Source of the DNA: Pseudolactococcus reticulitermitis
GTDB lineage: Bacteria; Bacillota; Bacilli; Lactobacillales; Streptococcaceae
DNA: 64,000 bases
Reading direction: 5' to 3'
Assembly (NCBI RefSeq): GCF_002260845.1
Contig: NZ_BEDT01000003.1
Location: 248,001 to 312,000 of the forward strand
Shown here: one piece after another, positions 8,528 through 16,312 of the stretch
Position numbering within the stretch: the first letter of the stretch is position 1
Layout of the letters: each line of letters starts with the position of its first letter
Made by a program: the position numbers and the translations under genes
Notes under the pieces: model-generated
Databases searched by the model: none
What the model was told of the DNA's origin: nothing
What the model saw: only the letters and a program-made list of their open reading frames with translations

Positions 8528-9358
8528 TCAAAATGCTTGACCATTGCGTTTGATTGTCTGGATACTTTGCTGTAATCGGTCAGCTTCTAGCTTATTTAAT
8601 AATGGCAAAACACGTCGGACAACACCATTTTCCAAAGTAAGTTCTGTCAATGTCGCATAATAACAGCCTTCCGCCTCATCATAAGTAGAGACCGGTAATA
8701 ACTCTCCCGTGTCAGTTTTTAAAACACGAATAATCCGTGCCACACTGGACGCAATCCCAAAAGCGGTATGATGTTTGGCAGCATAAATCTCCCAACCTGT
8801 GCCAGTTGCCAGTTTTTCAATTTCTGGAGAAACATTGAGGGCGACTTGGCTTTCACCATGCTCCCCAATAACAAGCACATCCTCGCGTTCTGCCCGATTT
8901 TTCAAACGATTGGTATCAATCAAAGTCCCACTTCCGATGACCTTTCTTTTATCAAAGCCAGTCAAATTGGCCAAATGCAAGGCAATGACATCACAGGGAT
9001 TGGTAACTGAGATGACAATGCCCGAAAAACCAGACGCTTTTAATTTTGGCGCGACTGCTTCGACCATTTTAGAAGTCACGCGCAGTTCTGCTAGTCTATC
9101 CGTCGCCGTTGCTAAGACAGTAATATCGCCTGCACAAAAAACAACAAGCGCAGCATCAGCGAGTGCGGCATAGTCATTTTTCACCAATGCAACATCCTGA
9201 TTTAGATTTTGCAACGTATCAGATAACTCCAGATATTCTGCCTGAACTTTTGCAGCATTTGTATCAATCAAAACCAGTTCTGCTGCTAGCCCTTGCAAAC
9301 AAAGGGTGTAAGCTAATGTCGACCCGACGTGTCCCATCCCGATAATGCCAATTTTCAT
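8528..9358 (-). CDS. L-2-hydroxyacid dehydrogenase of the LDH/HicDH family, short form
   Basis: The protein has the NAD-binding start KIGIIGMGHVGSTLAYTL, the substrate-binding Arg in DTNRL, the catalytic His in GEHGES and a mobile loop (AGDITVLATATDRLAEL) closest to L-2-hydroxyisocaproate dehydrogenases rather than lactate dehydrogenase. It would reduce branched 2-oxo acids to hydroxy acids. At 276 residues it is some 30 residues shorter than usual: about 10 residues are missing between DTNRL and GEHG, and more just after GEHGES. The frame is otherwise intact, so this seems a compact variant, although reduced function cannot be excluded. It is upstream of, and on the same strand as, metQ. Confidence 0.8.
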   Translation of the reverse strand: MKIGIIGMGHVGSTLAYTLCLQGLAAELVLIDTNAAKVQAEYLELSDTLQNLNQDVALVKNDYAALADAALVVFCAGDITVLATATDRLAELRVTSKMVEAVAPKLKASGFSGIVISVTNPCDVIALHLANLTGFDKRKVIGSGTLIDTNRLKNRAEREDVLVIGEHGESQVALNVSPEIEKLATGTGWEIYAAKHHTAFGIASSVARIIRVLKTDTGELLPVSTYDEAEGCYYATLTELTLENGVVRRVLPLLNKLEADRLQQSIQTIKRNGQAF

Positions 9359-9410
9359 CCTATTTTCTCACTTTCGACTTGTGTGATGCGCGCTTTTCAA
9401 ATAACAGCGC

Positions 9411-9439
9411 TTGCATTTCCTTTAGTATCATGATAAACT
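9411..9439 (+). promoter_or_regulatory. thiT promoter
   Basis: TTGCAT (9411-9416), 17 bases, TAAACT (9434-9439). Transcription would begin just before the TPP aptamer. Confidence 0.55.
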
Positions 9440-9454
9440 AATGGTGTCTAAAAT

Positions 9455-9535
9455 ACAAACACAAGGGGTACCGCACACGCGGTTGAGATTTACCCTCAGA
9501 ACCTGATGCGGTTAATACCGCCGTAGGGATGTGTC
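9455..9535 (+). promoter_or_regulatory. TPP riboswitch
   Basis: The conserved thi-box is plain: ACACAAGGGGT, the GGTTGAGAtttACCC segment, AGAACCTGATGCGGTTAAT and the closing CCGTAGGGATGTGT, where the outer CACA/TGTG stem ends. It senses thiamine pyrophosphate and precedes thiT. Downstream, CTCCTT (9571-9576) pairs with AAGGAG (9587-9592), which is the thiT ribosome site and is directly followed by seven T. The hairpin therefore can both hide the ribosome site and act as a terminator. Confidence 0.95.
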
Positions 9536-9600
9536 AATTTGATGAAATGATCGAATGACTTCTGATGACCCCTCCTTGTGAACTAGAAGGAGATTTTTTT

Positions 9601-10143
9601 ATGTCACAAACGCAAGTTTTCAGCATTCGCACCTTAGCAGAGGTGGCGATTGTCGCTGCGCTAGCCATGGCGCTCTCACTCATCCCACTCCAAGTCGCCT
9701 GGTTTGAAATCAGCCTCGGTACAACGCTCATCGTCTTGATTTCCCTGCGTCACGGGACGCTAATTGGTCTGATCACTGGACTCATCTGGGGACTCCTTCA
9801 CTTCGCCCTTGGGACAGCTTACTTCCTGAGTGTCCCACAAGTTTTGATTGAGTACGTCCTAGCCTTTACCTTTGCGGGATTGGCAGGACTAGCACAGAAA
9901 CCTTTTGCCAAAACAGGTAAGGATCGTTATCTTATCCTTGCGGTCATCATTGGTGCTTTCGCTAAATACTTCTGGCATTTTGTTGCCGGTGTGATCTTCT
10001 GGAGCGACTACGCATGGAAGGGCTGGGGAGCGGTCAGCTACTCCCTGATTATCAACGGTGTGAGTGGTATCCTGACAGCTCTTGCTGCCATCCTTATCCT
10101 CATTGCGGTTAAGAAAGCCTATCCTAAATTATATAAGTCCTAA
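9601..10143 (+). CDS. thiT: Thiamine transporter substrate-binding component (ECF family)
   Basis: ThiT is the membrane S-component that binds thiamine and uses the shared ECF ATPase/EcfT module, which is not in this window. The 180-residue protein has about six membrane segments and the family's conserved WFEISLGT, GHGTLIG-like and FAKYFWHFVAGVIFW segments, the last with the aromatic residues that bind thiamine. The start ATG 9601 follows AAGGAG; an upstream in-frame ATG (9565) lies inside the riboswitch hairpin and is rejected. Control is by the TPP riboswitch. Confidence 0.93.
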   Translation: MSQTQVFSIRTLAEVAIVAALAMALSLIPLQVAWFEISLGTTLIVLISLRHGTLIGLITGLIWGLLHFALGTAYFLSVPQVLIEYVLAFTFAGLAGLAQKPFAKTGKDRYLILAVIIGAFAKYFWHFVAGVIFWSDYAWKGWGAVSYSLIINGVSGILTALAAILILIAVKKAYPKLYKS

Positions 10144-10148
10144 GTCTG

Positions 10149-10170
10149 AGTGCCGATTAGGCACTTTTTT
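10149..10170 (+). terminator. thiT terminator
   Basis: AGTGCC-GATTA-GGCACT stem followed by TTTTTT, immediately after the thiT stop codon. A TATAAT (10173-10178) just after it is a likely -10 for the next gene. Confidence 0.8.
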
Positions 10171-10217
10171 GATATAATGAAATAACACAAACTAAATTTA
10201 AGGTGGTTACATAGACG

Positions 10218-11057
10218 ATGTCATGGTTGATTAGACTGATTAAAGGAGTGGTGATTGCCCTCGGCTTCATTTTACCGGGTGTCTCAGGGGGCGTCCTTGC
10301 AGCGATTTTAGGGATTTACGAGCGAATGCTCACATTTCTTGCCCATATTCGCCGAAATTTCAAGGCAGATTTTCTCTACTTCTTACCTGTCGGGATTGGC
10401 GGCATTTTAGGGATTGGTCTCTTATCGCGACCGCTCGAATTTCTCTTAGAACATTACCAAATCATCGTCCTCTGGGGGTTTGCGGGGGCTATCGTCGGGA
10501 GTTTACCTGCCCTTTGGGCAGAGGCGGAAAATCGGTCTACTCGTGATAAAATCGACTGGACTTGGTTGCTTGGCACCTTTGTCGCAAGTCTTGTCATTTT
10601 ATATGCCCTGCCCTATCTCTTCGGCACGCTACCTGCTAATTTTGCCACCTTTATCTTGGCGGGTGCCCTGATTGCCTTGGGCGTCTTAGTGCCGGGGCTT
10701 TCTCCCTCTAACTTACTTTTGATTTTAGGGCTTTACTCGCCGATGTTGACCGGCTTTAAAAACTTTGATTTGGTTCATGTTTTTCTACCGATTGCCATCG
10801 GTGGTGTGCTTGCCATGCTCCTTTTTGCCAAAACGATGGAACATTTGCTGGCACACCATCATTCACGGGTCTTTCATTTTATTTTAGGGATTGTGGCTGC
10901 CTCTACCGTCCTGATTCTCGTGCCAAACGGCCAGAGTGCTGAAAGTATCAGCTACGCCGGAAGTGGTGTCCTAACTTTTGTGCTTGCTGCCATTTTCACA
11001 GCCCTTGGGCTGTGGTTAGGTCTATGGATGAGCAAACTTGAGGAGCGCTACAAATGA
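10218..11057 (+). CDS. popT: DUF368 membrane protein, probable undecaprenyl-phosphate translocase
   Basis: The 279-residue polytopic protein has eight or more membrane segments and the repeated DUF368 signatures: LPGVSGGVLAAILGIYERM near the start and VPGLSPSNLLLILGLYSPML in the second half, the pattern of a duplicated fold. DUF368 proteins (PopT) have been shown to return the lipid carrier undecaprenyl phosphate across the membrane for wall synthesis. The start ATG 10218 has AAGGTGG but at a rather long distance (about 12 bases). Its stop overlaps the ybaK-like start (ATGA). Confidence 0.8.
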   Translation: MSWLIRLIKGVVIALGFILPGVSGGVLAAILGIYERMLTFLAHIRRNFKADFLYFLPVGIGGILGIGLLSRPLEFLLEHYQIIVLWGFAGAIVGSLPALWAEAENRSTRDKIDWTWLLGTFVASLVILYALPYLFGTLPANFATFILAGALIALGVLVPGLSPSNLLLILGLYSPMLTGFKNFDLVHVFLPIAIGGVLAMLLFAKTMEHLLAHHHSRVFHFILGIVAASTVLILVPNGQSAESISYAGSGVLTFVLAAIFTALGLWLGLWMSKLEERYK

Positions 11058-11521
11058 AAAAAGACAAGTTGAAGAAAACGCTGGTCGAACAGATTTTGGA
11101 TAAGGCAGGGATTGCCTATGCCCCACTCGCTTTAAACGCTTTAAAAGACGAGCTGCCGGACGGCATTGCTAAGGCTGATATTTACAAGACCTTGGCTTTG
11201 ACAGGCAACAACGGACCGGTCATCGGCATTATCCCGCTGACCCAGCATTTATCGGAAAAGAAACTCGCCAAGGTGTCTGGCAATAAAAAAGTCAGCATGA
11301 TCCCCCAGAAAGACTTGCAGCAAACAACGGGTTACATTCACGGCGCTAACAATCCTGTTGGCATTCATCAAAAACATCCTTTTCCGATTTTTATCGATGA
11401 AGTTGCACTCAAAAAGGACTTCATGATTGTCTCTGCTGGTGAAGTTGGACGCAGTATCCGGATGCAACCGCAGCTTTTAGCTGATTTTGTTGCTGCCAAT
11501 TTTGCAGATATTTCAGAATAA
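11054..11521 (+). CDS. ybaK: YbaK/EbsC-type aminoacyl-tRNA deacylase
   Basis: This 155-residue protein belongs to the family that hydrolyses mischarged tRNA such as Cys-tRNA(Pro). The family core is seen: KTLALTGNNGPVIGIIPLTQHLSEKKLAK, GYIHGANNPVGIHQKHP and SAGEVGRSIRMQP. It is translationally coupled to the DUF368 gene by a four-base overlap and followed by a terminator (11557-11582). Confidence 0.88.
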   Translation: MKKDKLKKTLVEQILDKAGIAYAPLALNALKDELPDGIAKADIYKTLALTGNNGPVIGIIPLTQHLSEKKLAKVSGNKKVSMIPQKDLQQTTGYIHGANNPVGIHQKHPFPIFIDEVALKKDFMIVSAGEVGRSIRMQPQLLADFVAANFADISE

Positions 11522-11556
11522 AAAAATGAGGCGAGCTTGCTGGCATCAAATTGAAC

Positions 11557-11582
11557 GCAGCCACTCGGTTGCTTTTTCTTTT
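11557..11582 (+). terminator. Terminator after the ybaK-like gene
   Basis: GCAGCC-ACTC-GGTTGC (one G-U pair) followed by TTTTTCTTTT. Confidence 0.7.
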
Positions 11583-11593
11583 ATGACTCGCTA

Positions 11594-11645
11594 TTGCCAA
11601 AGCTTCATTTTTATTGTATACTAAAACTTAAGTTAAGGTTTACAA
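11594..11645 (+). promoter_or_regulatory. bioY promoter with BirA (biotin repressor) operator
   Basis: Promoter: TTGCCA (11594-11599), 17 bases, TATACT (11617-11622). Overlapping the -10 is a dyad TTGTATACT (11614-11622), 14 bases, GGTTTACAA (11637-11645), matching the known BirA-site form TTGTAAACC-spacer-GGTTTACAA with two changes in the left arm. A BirA dimer loaded with biotinyl-AMP would block transcription of bioY. Confidence 0.75.
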
Positions 11646-11717
11646 ATAACCTTGATGCCATTTAGAAAGGAAAATGTCCTAAAATGTTCAGCATTTCAAG
11701 ACATCAAACAAGAAGAC

Positions 11718-12335
11718 ATGACAAACAACAAAGTTCAAAGATTAGCGATTATCGCGATTTCGACAGCATTTCTAGCCGTCGCAAGTCAACTCACTATTCC
11801 ACTACCACTTGTCCCACTGACACTTCAAACGCTAGCCGTTGGGATTATGGCAACCTTACTTAAACCGCTGGATAGTATTCTAGCCATTTGTCTCTATCTC
11901 ATGCTCGGTGCTATTGGTATGCCAGTTTTTGCTGGCGGTGCAGCTGGTTTCGGTGTCATTCTTGGGCCAACAGGTGGCTTTTTGATTGGGTTCTTACTCC
12001 AATCGCAACAAGTGTCACTACTCGGACAAACAGCTTTCATGGTCAAAAGCACACGTGGGAAATTAATTTTATATAGCGCAGCTAATATCATCGGTGCAGC
12101 TTGGTGTCTGGCTTTAGGGACAGTTTGGTTATCACTCGTCGCCCGCCTATCGCTTCAAGCTGCCTTTAAGTCTGGTTTCCTGCCTTTTATTATTCCTGGT
12201 CTTGTCAAAGCAATTCTGGCTGCACTTATCGGTTATGCCCTCCGTCGCGCCTTAAAGACACATCCTTATTTTGCAGCTGCGCCTGCCAAACAAGCTGAGA
12301 AAGTTGAAGAAACAGAGGTGGCTGAAAAAGTTTAA
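11718..12335 (+). CDS. bioY: Biotin transporter BioY (ECF substrate-binding component)
   Basis: BioY binds biotin in the membrane and works with the shared ECF module. The protein shows the family motif TIPLPLVPLTLQTLAVG and LMLGAIGMPVFAGGAAGFGVILGPTGGFLIGF, with about six membrane segments, and an unusual Lys/Glu-rich C-terminal tail of about 20 residues. The start is uncertain: ATG 11718 (205 residues; MTNNKVQRLAI) has weak AAGAAG, while an ATG at 11655 lengthens the protein by 21 residues. Better ribosome-site sequence (AGAAAGGAAA) precedes ATG 11673, but that frame stops after two codons. Upstream is a BirA operator. Confidence 0.88.
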   Translation: MTNNKVQRLAIIAISTAFLAVASQLTIPLPLVPLTLQTLAVGIMATLLKPLDSILAICLYLMLGAIGMPVFAGGAAGFGVILGPTGGFLIGFLLQSQQVSLLGQTAFMVKSTRGKLILYSAANIIGAAWCLALGTVWLSLVARLSLQAAFKSGFLPFIIPGLVKAILAALIGYALRRALKTHPYFAAAPAKQAEKVEETEVAEKV

Positions 12336-12417
12336 CCTATCTTTTTAAAAGACGCGAACGTGACGAGAAAATGGCTATCGAGTTGTATTTTCAGATTAAA
12401 AAAGTTAAAATAGTCCT

Positions 12418-12768
12418 ATGCTCATGAAACTATTGATTACGCTCTATCCAATTTTAATCTTTACGATTATCGCGATTCTTTTTAATTTTTTCCGAATCAG
12501 AAAACATCTGCCGCTGAATGTACCAGATGTCGTGACTTTCTTTTTGATTTTCGGCCTTCATTATTTTTCACGTCAAGTCACACACGTGAGTATCTTGCCC
12601 TATTTCTTGTTACTCCTGTCAGCTTTAGCGCTTATCTTGCTCTTGCTCGATTTATTCTACTATCGTGAATTTAGCGCTAAAAACTTTCTCCATTTTTTCT
12701 GGCGGGTGACCTTTTTTATGACCTTACTGCTTTATATTTGTATGGTTTTCGTCATCTTTACAACTTAA
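12418..12768 (+). CDS. DUF3397-type small membrane protein
   Basis: The 116-residue protein is almost entirely membrane segments (four, about 6-27, 38-55, 61-82 and 95-114) and matches the DUF3397 type known from lactococci and streptococci. It has no known function and no polar active-site motif. It lies alone on the plus strand and ends at a bidirectional terminator. Confidence 0.65.
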   Translation: MLMKLLITLYPILIFTIIAILFNFFRIRKHLPLNVPDVVTFFLIFGLHYFSRQVTHVSILPYFLLLLSALALILLLLDLFYYREFSAKNFLHFFWRVTFFMTLLLYICMVFVIFTT

Positions 12769-12807
12769 AAAATGCGTTAGATGATCGACATCTGACGCAT
12801 TTTTTTA
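12767..12807. terminator. Bidirectional terminator
   Basis: AATGCGTTAGATG and CATCTGACGCATT pair over 13 bp with an ATCGA loop; A and T runs flank both sides, so it serves both the DUF3397 gene (plus) and ydbC (minus), whose stop codon lies inside it. Confidence 0.85.
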
Positions 12808-13017
12808 TTTCTTGAGTTCGTCCACTAGCTTTTGAAATTCCTCGTTGGTCAAGGTGACCCCCTTGCCCATTTTGGTATAGTCTGGCGACCATTGACGGAT
12901 GTCAAATTTGGCTGGCGCACCGTTCCAAGAAACGCGGGTCAGTTCTTTTTTCCACCCTTTTTCGTTTTCCGACAGGACAATCAAATGTTCTTCAATTTCA
13001 AATTTAAATTCGCTCAT
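12805..13017 (-). CDS. ydbC: YdbC-type PC4-like single-strand nucleic-acid binding protein
   Basis: The 70-residue protein matches lactococcal YdbC, a bacterial relative of the transcription coactivator PC4 that binds single-stranded DNA: FKFEIEEHLIVLSENEKGWKKELTRVSWNG, KFDIRQWSPDYTKMGKGVTLT and an ending helix EEFQKLVDEL. It probably acts in transcription or DNA repair. A moderate AAAGGAG precedes ATG 13017. Confidence 0.8.
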   Translation of the reverse strand: MSEFKFEIEEHLIVLSENEKGWKKELTRVSWNGAPAKFDIRQWSPDYTKMGKGVTLTNEEFQKLVDELKK

Positions 13018-13104
13018 TTTCTAGCTTAACTCCTTTATTTTTGGTTTCTATCTTATTATACGAAATCTGGGACAAATTATCTCAAAATATGTTATAATTT
13101 TTGT

Positions 13105-13431
13105 ATGAAAACTATATTGAAGGGCATTCTCAACTTCTTTTCTGGGCAGTCTATGCGTCAAAAAAAAGATGATACGGCCATTAATCTTGAAGTTCTGGCC
13201 AATCTCGAACTTGCCCACTCCTTTAATCATGCCGTTTATCTTCATTTCAACGAAAAAAATGGTAACCTTGTGAGTTTTACAGGTAGCATTTCCAGCATTA
13301 CCGAGCGACAGGTTGTCGTCAAAGATCTCCAGTCCAATCAAATTCGGATTATTCTCTTGAGCAAAATCAAAAAAGTCACCTTTGTGCCTGAGAATGTCAG
13401 ACAATCAATCATAGATAAGAAAAACGCCTAG
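13105..13431 (+). CDS. Hypothetical 108-residue protein
   Basis: I do not recognise a family with confidence. After a basic amphipathic start the protein has alternating beta-like segments (YLHFNEKNGNLVSFTGSISSI, RQVVVKDLQSNQIRIILLSKIKKVTF), compatible with a small beta-barrel of the Sm/YolD-like kind. No signal peptide. A TATAAT (13094) ten bases upstream of the ATG leaves little room for a ribosome site, so the message may be nearly leaderless. It ends inside the terminator shared with nadR. Confidence 0.6.
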   Translation: MKTILKGILNFFSGQSMRQKKDDTAINLEVLANLELAHSFNHAVYLHFNEKNGNLVSFTGSISSITERQVVVKDLQSNQIRIILLSKIKKVTFVPENVRQSIIDKKNA

Positions 13432-13458
13432 CATTCAGTTTAGAATTCTAGGCGTTTT
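13421..13458. terminator. Bidirectional terminator between the hypothetical gene and nadR
   Basis: AAAACGCCTAG pairs perfectly with CTAGGCGTTTT around a 16-base loop; both converging genes stop within or beside it. Confidence 0.8.
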
Positions 13459-14582
13459 ATTTCGATGCCAGTTCGTGCTTTGACGGCATCAATCGCATGG
13501 TGATAACGACTGAGATAACCACCTTGATCACGACCGTCACCTGTGTCATCTAGCAAGACAACTTTATCCATGAGGTCAAACTCAGCCAACTGACGCATGA
13601 GTTCCTCATGAAAAGCCTGGCGAGAGGTTTCCCAAGCCATGTTCCGAAAGCCATCATTGCCATCAGGCGTCATCGGTGGAATGACCAAAATCAAATCCAT
13701 CTGCTCATTGCGGATGGTTTGTTGAAATAGTGGCTCTAGTTGTGTTTGCTCTGCCTCACTCAGATAGAGTTTGGCATAAACTCGCGTGACAAGGGCATCC
13801 GTATCCAGAAAAACAATGCCTTGGTTTGCTGGTGAATTAATCTCGTGTGAATTGGCATCATACTGACCTGTAATCAAGCGGGCATAGTCATCCATCCCCA
13901 GCTCGTCATCATCAAGATTTGCTTGTTCTTCATAAACTCTCGCATATTCTTCCGAAAATGGGGCGTTGATAGAGCGTGCCAGTCTGCGCACGAGGGTGGT
14001 TTTGCCAGTCGAAGCCGAGCCCATAATCGTCACCACTTTTGAAAACTGCCGACGGAAAACACGGTTAATTTCCTGCCAATAAACCTGCGGATTTTGCCGA
14101 ATCATGGTAGCAGAAATCTGGATATCTTGACGATCAGCGATTTCGACTGCATAGGTATTGCCGTCGTTTTTAGGGAAACGTTTGCTTAATTCTGTCACGT
14201 AATCCGCTTCCCCAACGTAAAATGTGACTTCTAAATGTTCTGACATGGTGTTGGCATGGATCAAATCAAACAGGCGATTGGTCCACTCATCCCAACCATG
14301 TGGCATTTCAGGAATACCAGTTTCATCGAGTTTCGCCACTTTAATCACGGGTTCATCATTAAAAGCTTCTCGCAAATAGCGAAAACGTTTCTCCAAATGC
14401 AGACCGATTTGCGAGCCACGGTCGCCATCATAACCCGAGACAATCGGTAAAACACCCTCATTTAGAGCGGCCGTTTTATAGATTTGTTGCTGATGTCCGG
14501 TATGCAAGGGCGCGAAAGTCCCAAAGTAGACACCAATTTTCTTGCCATTTAACTTGCCTTTTGAGATGTTGTTTGTGATCAT
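13440..14582 (-). CDS. nadR: Bifunctional NMN adenylyltransferase / nicotinamide riboside kinase
   Basis: The 380-residue protein has an N-terminal nucleotidyltransferase domain with GTFAPLHTGH and ISATMIR, and a C-terminal kinase domain with Walker A GSASTGKTT. It lacks the N-terminal DNA-binding domain of enterobacterial NadR, as usual in lactic acid bacteria. It phosphorylates imported nicotinamide riboside and adenylates NMN to NAD. The start ATG 14582 (MITNNISKGKLNGKKIGVYF) was preferred over 14621. A MITE-like palindrome (14615-14722) sits between its likely -10 (TATAAT, 14729-14724) and the gene. Confidence 0.9.
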   Translation of the reverse strand: MITNNISKGKLNGKKIGVYFGTFAPLHTGHQQQIYKTAALNEGVLPIVSGYDGDRGSQIGLHLEKRFRYLREAFNDEPVIKVAKLDETGIPEMPHGWDEWTNRLFDLIHANTMSEHLEVTFYVGEADYVTELSKRFPKNDGNTYAVEIADRQDIQISATMIRQNPQVYWQEINRVFRRQFSKVVTIMGSASTGKTTLVRRLARSINAPFSEEYARVYEEQANLDDDELGMDDYARLITGQYDANSHEINSPANQGIVFLDTDALVTRVYAKLYLSEAEQTQLEPLFQQTIRNEQMDLILVIPPMTPDGNDGFRNMAWETSRQAFHEELMRQLAEFDLMDKVVLLDDTGDGRDQGGYLSRYHHAIDAVKARTGIEIKRLEF

Positions 14583-14614
14583 TTCTGCCAATTTTCTCTT
14601 GATTTTTAAGACTA

Positions 14615-14722
14615 TACTCATTTAAGTAACGAAAGTGAACAACATTTTTGAGCTATTTTTTGGTCAACGAAGAAGTGACGGAAAATAGCCACAAATGTTT
14701 GCTTGATTTACTTAATTGAGTA
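14615..14722. repeat. MITE-like element with IS630-type ends
   Basis: A 108-base palindromic element flanked by TA on both sides. The left end reads TATACTCATTTAAGTAA and the right end, inverted, TATACTCAATTAAGTAA (16 of 17 identical). Inner arms pair as well (AACATTT/AAATGTT and GCTATTTT/AAAATAGC), so the whole unit folds into one hairpin. The TATACTC-xTTTAAxTAAA ends resemble those of the IS630-type element at 32604-33515 and the size is like the pneumococcal RUP, which IS630-Spn1 is thought to mobilise. No coding content. Confidence 0.7.
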
Positions 14723-14731
14723 TATTATACC

Positions 14732-14756
14732 AAAAAAAGCGAGGTTTCTCGCTTTT
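14732..14756 (-). terminator. trhP2 terminator
   Basis: Minus strand AAAAGCGAG-AAAC-CTCGCTTTT followed by more T, just after the U32 peptidase stop codon. Confidence 0.8.
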
Positions 14757-14764
14757 CTAATGTT

Positions 14765-16054
14765 TTAAGCCCTAACCGTCTTAGCTGTCCCATTTTTACC
14801 ATAGAGATTAATCAAACCCGACCCATTTTTACGAATCATATCGCCCGGTTCAACTGCTGTTGGCACAGTCATGGTGAGTAATTCCATAGGATTGGGTGCA
14901 CGGTCAATGCGTTCACCGGCTTCATTTTTCAGATTGTCTACTGTGGCTGTGAAATGACGGAAACCTGGCCCGTAAAATTCGATTTCATCGCCTTCTGTGA
15001 TGACATTTCGCTGACGAACAGTTGCGGTCATGGTTGGCGCATCAAAAGCGACCACTTCGCCGACAAATTTGTACTGTGGAATTTTCCGACGCGCACCGAA
15101 CAGCTGTTCTTCTTCACTTGGTGTCTGATAATAAAAACCTGTCGCCAATTCACGTTGGGCAACTTTCCAGAGTTCATCGACTAAAGCAGGCTTAATCGCT
15201 TCAAAGGCTTCGGGACTTTCCAAGTAAGCATCCACTGCTTTTTTATAGACATTGCTGACAGTTGAGACGTAGTGAATAGACTTCATCCGACCTTCGATTT
15301 TAAAGGAATTGACACCATTTTCAATCAAATCTGGCACGTGCTCAATCATGCTCATATCAACGGCACTCATTGAGAAATCTTCAGGGATTTCGCCTTGAAC
15401 CGAACGGCGTTCAGCCCCAAAAGGCATATCATAGAGGTCATATTTCCAGCGGCAAGACTGCGAACAGCCACCACGGTTAGCATCCCGATGGCTCATATAG
15501 TTGGAGAGGACACAGCGACCAGAGTAGGAAATACACATGGCACCATGAACGAAGGCTTCGATTTCAACATCTGTATGTTTACGAATTTCAGCCAGCTCTG
15601 CCATTGAGACTTCACGCGCCAAGACGACACGTTCCAGACCGAGATTTTTCCAAAATTCTAGGGTTTCATAATTGGTGGCACTTGCTTGTGTTGACAGATG
15701 AATCGGCAAGCCCGGTGCTTCACTCGCTGCAATGGCAATCAGCGCAGGGTCACTGACAATAACGGCTGAAATGCCAATATCACGCAGGGTGCGGAACCAC
15801 TCGCCCGCACCGACTTCATTGCCCTCGTGTGTGACCATGTTGGCTGCGACATAGACTTTTGCGCCGTGTGCTTGCGCAAAAGCGACGCCTTCGCGCATTT
15901 CATCAAAGCTAAAATTGCCCGCTCTCGAGCGCAAACCATAGGCATCGCCGCCGATATAGACAGCGTCTGCGCCATAACTAATGGCAACCTTTAATTTTTC
16001 CAATGTCCCAGCAGGTGCTAAGACCTCAGGACGTGTAAGTTTTGTGTGTGGCAT
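14765..16054 (-). CDS. trhP2: U32 peptidase-like tRNA hydroxylation protein
   Basis: The 429-residue protein carries the U32 signature EAFVHGAMCISYSGRCVLSNYMSHRDANRGGCSQSCRW region with the four conserved Cys that bind an Fe-S cluster in this family, plus the C-terminal beta-barrel domain. It matches B. subtilis TrhP2 (YrrO), which acts with TrhP1 in prephenate-dependent formation of 5-hydroxyuridine at tRNA position 34. The start ATG 16054 follows GGAGAAAT. trhP1 lies upstream on the same strand, separated by a 211-base inserted repeat. Confidence 0.88.
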   Translation of the reverse strand: MPHTKLTRPEVLAPAGTLEKLKVAISYGADAVYIGGDAYGLRSRAGNFSFDEMREGVAFAQAHGAKVYVAANMVTHEGNEVGAGEWFRTLRDIGISAVIVSDPALIAIAASEAPGLPIHLSTQASATNYETLEFWKNLGLERVVLAREVSMAELAEIRKHTDVEIEAFVHGAMCISYSGRCVLSNYMSHRDANRGGCSQSCRWKYDLYDMPFGAERRSVQGEIPEDFSMSAVDMSMIEHVPDLIENGVNSFKIEGRMKSIHYVSTVSNVYKKAVDAYLESPEAFEAIKPALVDELWKVAQRELATGFYYQTPSEEEQLFGARRKIPQYKFVGEVVAFDAPTMTATVRQRNVITEGDEIEFYGPGFRHFTATVDNLKNEAGERIDRAPNPMELLTMTVPTAVEPGDMIRKNGSGLINLYGKNGTAKTVRA

Positions 16055-16101
16055 CAAATATTTCTCCTATTTTCAAGATAGTGAGTAAGTTGAAAAGATC
16101 T

Positions 16102-16312
16102 TTAAGGGCATCTCTAAAAACTGCTTTTGATAACTTTTGAGCTAAATTTTTCTAGTTGAAAGCAATGCTTTCAATCAACCAATGAGGACAACATAGTTGT
16201 CTTCGGCTAGGCATTACGACAAGGCTTGCTAGTGCAAGGTGCGAAGTAATAACGACGCGATAGGGAAATTTAGCCAAAAGTGGCAAATCTGAGTTTTTAG
16301 AGGTGGCCTTAA
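16102..16312. repeat. 211-base inverted-repeat element (MITE-like, family unknown)
   Basis: The ends are 21-base inverted repeats matching at 19 positions: TTAAGGGCATCTCTAAAAACT at the left, and TTAAGGCCACCTCTAAAAACT when the right end is inverted; weaker matching continues inward (ACTTTTGxxCTAAATTT on both sides). The element begins and ends in TTAA/TA, as if it had duplicated TA. Inside are hairpins TTGAAAGC-aat-GCTTTCAA (16156-16174), GACAAC-ata-GTTGTC (near 16197-16211) and CTTGC-tagt-GCAAG. It has no frame. It splits trhP1 from trhP2. Confidence 0.7.
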
